Shown here: positions 60,942 through 64,000 of the stretch, in pieces | Numbering within the stretch: position 1 is the stretch's first letter | Layout: each line of letters opens with the position of its first letter | Assembly: GCA_030744755.1 (NCBI GenBank) | Contig: JASLPY010000003.1 | Location: 62,001-126,000 of the forward strand | DNA: 64,000 nt | Direction: 5' to 3' | Origin: Kiritimatiellia bacterium | GTDB taxonomy: Bacteria > Verrucomicrobiota > Kiritimatiellia > UBA8416 > JADHWI01 | The notes under the pieces: model-generated | Seen by the model: only the letters and a program-made list of their open reading frames with translations | Told to the model about the DNA's origin: nothing | Databases searched by the model: none | Program-made: the position numbers and the translations under genes

Positions 60942-60997
60942 TGTAGGACAGACGTCCCCGTCCGTCCGGGACGGGTGTGGATACCTGTCCTGCTTGG
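60942..60997. repeat. Palindromic repeat between esterase and O-antigen-ligase-like genes
   Basis: TGTAGGACAGACGTCCCCGT is followed by CCGTCCGGGACGG and the distant complement CCTGTCCTGC. The outer arms AGGACAG and CTGTCCT and the inner GTCCCCGTC and GACGGG parts form a nested hairpin. It lies between convergent genes and could terminate both. Confidence 0.5.
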
Positions 60998-61006
60998 GAG
61001 GCCGAG

Positions 61007-62230
61007 CTACATAGACACTTCTTCTGTGCCCGTTTTCTCCAGCAGGCTTACGAGGCTCAGGACGAGGGCGAGAGGTATGCCGATGCCGCGAACAAGAAGA
61101 GGGCTCCATAGACTGTTAACCATGTAGGCTATCAGGGCGCCTAGAAGTGCAACCGACAAGCCCTTTTCAAACGCGTCACCTGCCACGAAGTATCGCCGGG
61201 CGGCCCGGCCGGCGAAAAGGAGAAGAAGCCCGATAAAGCATACCAATCCGGGCAGGCCTATCGAGGAGCCCATTACAAGGTACAGGTTCTGGGTGTCCGG
61301 TTCTGCTTTCCCCGCCGGGCTGGGTATGATTCCATAGTATCGCCCGATATTCCTCTGGTAGTTCCCGGCACCAACTCCCATGAGCGGATTCTCCCTGATC
61401 ATCTCGCAGGCTGCCTGCCATTCCGGGTAGCGCCGGGAAACATCGGGCTCGGTTTCGTTGTAGAGGCTTATCGAATCATACAGGGCCACGCCATTGTCGC
61501 GGGGCAGGCGGGGTAGAACGAAGCAAGATCCGATGACCGCCACAATCGCGAATATCAGGAACGCGCGTTTACTTGTGAGCGCCGACACGATCGCAAATGC
61601 CAGCAGCAAAGCGAGGTATGATGCGCCGGACAGAAGAACGATGCATGATACCGCAAGAATGGCCGCATACCAGGTTTTCAGTTTCCACCCCGAATCATGC
61701 AAAAGCAGGCCGAAGGCAACGGGGACGGCCAGCGAAAGGAAGCCGCCCAGTACGTTTCGGTTACCAAACGTCGCGCCTACCGCAATTACTTCCCGGGATG
61801 AACCGAAGTACTGTACCAGCGCCATAAGAAGTATGGCCGAAGTAGCCCCCAGGAAGATCCTGGCCAGCATAACAAGGTCCCGTCTATTCCTGACCCACGC
61901 GTGAAAAAGCATGAACGCAACGACGAAGTACTCCACCATCTGGAATACTTCTTTCGCCACTGCCATCCTGTCCTCGGCCCCAGCTGCCGATGCAACAGTC
62001 AGGGCCACGAACAAGACCGAGAAGAGAGGCGGCCATGTTATTTCGCGCCACTTGCCGGAGAGCAGAACCGTAAGGCCCCATATGCCGGCCATCAGCCACA
62101 GGATGATGTCCACGAGAGAAAGGTAAGTATCGTTGGCGACTTCCATCGCGTACTGGGTTGCCCCAACGACGATCACGGCCGGGATACCGACGCGAAGGGC
62201 CTTGTTTAGTAATGGAAGAATGCGTTTCAT
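61007..62230 (-). CDS. O-antigen ligase-like membrane protein (Wzy_C family)
   Basis: This 407-residue protein has about ten membrane segments. The family loop is YPEWQAACEMIRENPLMGVG, then AGNYQRNIGRYYGI, with the conserved Arg and Asn, and PDTQNLYLVMGSSIGLPGLV. GATFGNRNVLGGFLSLAVPV marks the upstream core. It would join or polymerise a polysaccharide in the periplasm. The ATG at 62230 (MKRILPLLNKALRVG) is chosen over an in-frame start 23 codons upstream that runs through repeat-like DNA. A glycosyltransferase gene lies upstream on the same strand. Confidence 0.88.
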   Translation of the reverse strand: MKRILPLLNKALRVGIPAVIVVGATQYAMEVANDTYLSLVDIILWLMAGIWGLTVLLSGKWREITWPPLFSVLFVALTVASAAGAEDRMAVAKEVFQMVEYFVVAFMLFHAWVRNRRDLVMLARIFLGATSAILLMALVQYFGSSREVIAVGATFGNRNVLGGFLSLAVPVAFGLLLHDSGWKLKTWYAAILAVSCIVLLSGASYLALLLAFAIVSALTSKRAFLIFAIVAVIGSCFVLPRLPRDNGVALYDSISLYNETEPDVSRRYPEWQAACEMIRENPLMGVGAGNYQRNIGRYYGIIPSPAGKAEPDTQNLYLVMGSSIGLPGLVCFIGLLLLFAGRAARRYFVAGDAFEKGLSVALLGALIAYMVNSLWSPLLVRGIGIPLALVLSLVSLLEKTGTEEVSM

Positions 62231-62347
62231 GTGTTTTCTACCGTTTGTTGTTGTCGGGAGAACCCACCCCGTCTCGCCTGCGGCGATCCACCCCTCCAAG
62301 GAAAGGATCTTAGAGGGTTGGCAACCCGTCCTTCTTCATCGCCCTGT

Positions 62348-62920
62348 TTACCTGGACGGGGCTTCGATTCCTACAGGAACGTATCGCTTGTTCGTGGTGA
62401 GGATGATCTGGTCGAGCATTGCCCCGTCCTCCCTGCAAGCGACGACCAACTTGTGCCGCCCTTTTGACAGGGAGAGCTGTTTCAACCTCGGTGGTGCCTT
62501 AACCCAGTGCCAGCTCTTGTATGTTCCATCCTGCCCGAACGTGAAACTCCTTGCTTCATCGAGGTTCATGGTGAAAGAGTTGGCGCACTCATCAAGCCAC
62601 CAGACCCGGCACCAGAGAAAGTATTCGCCATCCGCGGCTACGTCAAACTGGTACTCGGCTTTTCCCGTCGTGACCTTCGGAGGATTGCCCTTGCCCTGCC
62701 GAATATCGAGGGCCTTCTTGCCTGAAGCATCCTTTAAGGCGGCCTTGCTCACGGCATCTTTTGCGGTTTCTGAACCGGAAATCTCCATTGGTTCAGTAAC
62801 CTGCGTGGCGGATTCCCCTTCGAAGCATATGGGGTCGGCCAGAAGCGTGTTCACGGTACAGACTACCGTTGCAAGGAGCGTTACCAGATTTCTTGTGTGT
62901 AAGGGCATCCCTAATCTCAC
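62348..62920 (-). CDS. Small secreted carbohydrate-binding-like protein
   Basis: This 190-residue protein has the signal peptide LHTRNLVTLLATVVCTVNTLLA. The mature part is a beta-sandwich-like domain: FEGESATQVTEPMEISGSE, AEYQFDVAADGEYFLWCRVW, WLDECANSFTMNLDEARSFT, LSLSKGRHKLVVACREDGAM, LDQIILTTNKRYVPVG. This is the layout of CBM6/35-like modules in polysaccharide-linked proteins. It lies between the O-antigen-ligase-like gene and the glycosyltransferase, same strand, so it may bind the polymer they build. Ligand unknown. Confidence 0.75.
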   Translation of the reverse strand: MRLGMPLHTRNLVTLLATVVCTVNTLLADPICFEGESATQVTEPMEISGSETAKDAVSKAALKDASGKKALDIRQGKGNPPKVTTGKAEYQFDVAADGEYFLWCRVWWLDECANSFTMNLDEARSFTFGQDGTYKSWHWVKAPPRLKQLSLSKGRHKLVVACREDGAMLDQIILTTNKRYVPVGIEAPSR

Positions 62921-62958
62921 TGCGTCAGTTGTTTTTCTTTCGGTATTCTCACAAATCG

Positions 62959-64000
62959 TTACTCTGCCTGAGATTCGTAGACTTTCTCAAGCCGATTAAT
63001 CATATTCTCTATCCCGTATCTCTCGACCGCAGTGGCCCTTGCGTTCATGCCAAGGCGCTCACTGAGCTCGGGATCCCCCAGAAGACGCTCCAGTGCCCCG
63101 GCGAGCGCATCAACGTCTCCGGGAGGGACCAGGAGTCCATTCTCTCCGTCCGTGACGGCGTCGGTTACTCCTCCCACTCCCGATGCCACAATTGCCTTGC
63201 CTGCGGCCATCGCTTCGATGAGAACGTATGGCAACCCCTCCCAGAGAGAAGGGAGGACAACAATGTCCGCCATTCGGTGTACCACCGTGGAGTTCTCACA
63301 TTCACCAAGTATAGTGGTGGCATCTTCCAATCCCAAATGGTGAATTTGGGATTGAATCGCGTGCGTCTCTCTGCCTCCGCCGGCCAATACGAGTTTCAGG
63401 GCGGGGAATTGCTCCCGGACCCTGAACACGGCTTCAATCAAGTACCTGTGTCCTTTCTGGCGGGCGAATCTTCCTACGGTCGCTATGACGGGGGCTACTG
63501 GACCGATCGAATGTTCTGCGCGAAGAATTGACCGCTGATGAGCGACCTCTGCGGCATCCGTACTGCCGGGAATGTCGATGCCGTTTTCGATAACCACGAA
63601 TTTCTTTTCGGATGCGAGGCATTGCTCTATCGCAACCTGCTGTTCCTGCCGGCTCACGCAAATGAAGGCATCGGTCAGGCCGGCAGCCAGGCGTTCGAGC
63701 CGCGAGTACCACGCCTGGCGCCAATGAGCCACACGCATCTGGAAGGGGAAAACATGTGGTGTGTGAATGATCCTTGGGACCCCGGCCAGCCGTGCCGCCA
63801 AGCGCCCCAGCATCCCGGCCTTCGAGCTGTGGGTATGTACGATATCGTATTTGTTGCTGCGAATGTGCAAAAGGATGCGGACAAACGAAACTATGTCGGC
63901 GAGCGGCCAGATCGCGCGCACCATGGGAACTATCTTAACCTCGATACCTTCCCGGCGCATTCTTTCGACATCGCCGACAAATGCCTTGTTGCGTTTTGTG
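62959..64000 (-). CDS. Glycosyltransferase family 4 (N-terminus cut by window edge)
   Basis: At least 346 residues are visible; the frame is open at the right edge (KRNKAFVGDVERMRREGIEV), so the start lies beyond 64000. It is a GT-B glycosyltransferase: VHTHSSKAGMLGRLAARLAG, VIATVGRFARQKGHRYLIEA, VVLPSLWEGLPYVLIEAMAA with the nucleotide-sugar Glu pair (E..LPYVLIE), and GLLVPPGDVDALAGALERLL. It probably transfers a sugar from UDP- or GDP-sugar onto a lipid-linked or surface glycan. It shares strand and likely operon with the O-antigen-ligase-like and CBM-like genes. Confidence 0.92.
   Translation of the reverse strand, partial: TKRNKAFVGDVERMRREGIEVKIVPMVRAIWPLADIVSFVRILLHIRSNKYDIVHTHSSKAGMLGRLAARLAGVPRIIHTPHVFPFQMRVAHWRQAWYSRLERLAAGLTDAFICVSRQEQQVAIEQCLASEKKFVVIENGIDIPGSTDAAEVAHQRSILRAEHSIGPVAPVIATVGRFARQKGHRYLIEAVFRVREQFPALKLVLAGGGRETHAIQSQIHHLGLEDATTILGECENSTVVHRMADIVVLPSLWEGLPYVLIEAMAAGKAIVASGVGGVTDAVTDGENGLLVPPGDVDALAGALERLLGDPELSERLGMNARATAVERYGIENMINRLEKVYESQAE

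Noticed and set aside
3619-61000. Palindromic repeats as a CRISPR array
   Set aside because: Copies are single, far apart, inverted and without regular spacers; no cas genes.
1-64000. tRNA or rRNA genes
   Set aside because: I found no T-loop/acceptor combination or rRNA core sequence; a covariance search would be decisive.

Overview
The window is about 64 kb of bacterial chromosome, moderately GC-rich. It carries very large secreted lamin-tail/CotH proteins, a DUF6807 (PmoA-like) protein, a SUMF1-like protein, a fucokinase/guanylyltransferase fusion, an ebo cluster, and many short palindromic repeats between genes. This mix suggests a PVC-group bacterium, most likely Kiritimatiellota or Verrucomicrobiota. 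That placement is inference from gene content; no rRNA or marker gene is present. I see no tRNA, rRNA, CRISPR array, phage, origin or transposase.

Layout. 1-2 kb: 5' part of an AddB-like PD-(D/E)XK nuclease gene, cut by the window edge. 2-7.7 kb: a leftward uronate/oligosaccharide operon (GH88-like hydrolase, cupin, Gfo/Idh/MocA dehydrogenase, SDR, uxaC). 8-14.2 kb: a 2063-residue secreted lamin-tail/CotH protein. 14.3-17.4 kb: a truncated PAS protein, two exported thioredoxin-fold proteins, and a DUF6807 protein. 17.6-19.3 kb: a ferredoxin with a clear terminator, a beta-barrel protein and a glycine-zipper lipoprotein. 19.3-24.8 kb: fkp, a CBS protein, a membrane histidine kinase, and an MGMT-like ORF whose N-terminus looks like the start of a response regulator. 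25.2-29.2 kb: an iron operon (DtxR/MntR-type regulator, feoA, feoB, SO_0444-type metal permease) with a near-perfect palindrome upstream. 29.5-35.4 kb: a second giant secreted protein. 35.6-44.5 kb: ABC-F ATPase, tandem ACT protein, a small acidic protein, an arabinokinase-N-terminus-like glycosyltransferase, a barrel protein, lysA and a SUMF1-like protein. 44.7-50.5 kb: a small exported protein, gloB, a VWA protein, a second histidine kinase, a signal-peptidase-like protein lacking both catalytic residues, and an FHA protein. 50.6-58.3 kb: a decayed domain fragment, a divergent methyltransferase, and a VTT-eboB-eboC-eboF-eboD-eboE run. 58.3-64 kb: a QueH/radical-SAM fusion, an esterase, an O-antigen-ligase-like protein, a small secreted protein, and a glycosyltransferase cut by the right edge.

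How the genes work together. The uronate operon can release and process unsaturated or free uronic acids. The feo operon couples iron sensing to Fe(II) uptake and possibly metal efflux. The ebo run is the best candidate for an unusual system. Elsewhere this cluster is linked to moving a prenyl- or sugar-linked metabolite across the inner membrane. Here eboA is not seen, a VTT membrane protein leads the run, an O-methyltransferase is divergent beside it, and the wider segment is bracketed by a nearly identical 61-bp repeat in inverted orientation.

Several REP-like repeat families sit in many intergenic gaps. One element lies in frame inside the QueH coding region, and another supplies the stop codon of eboE.
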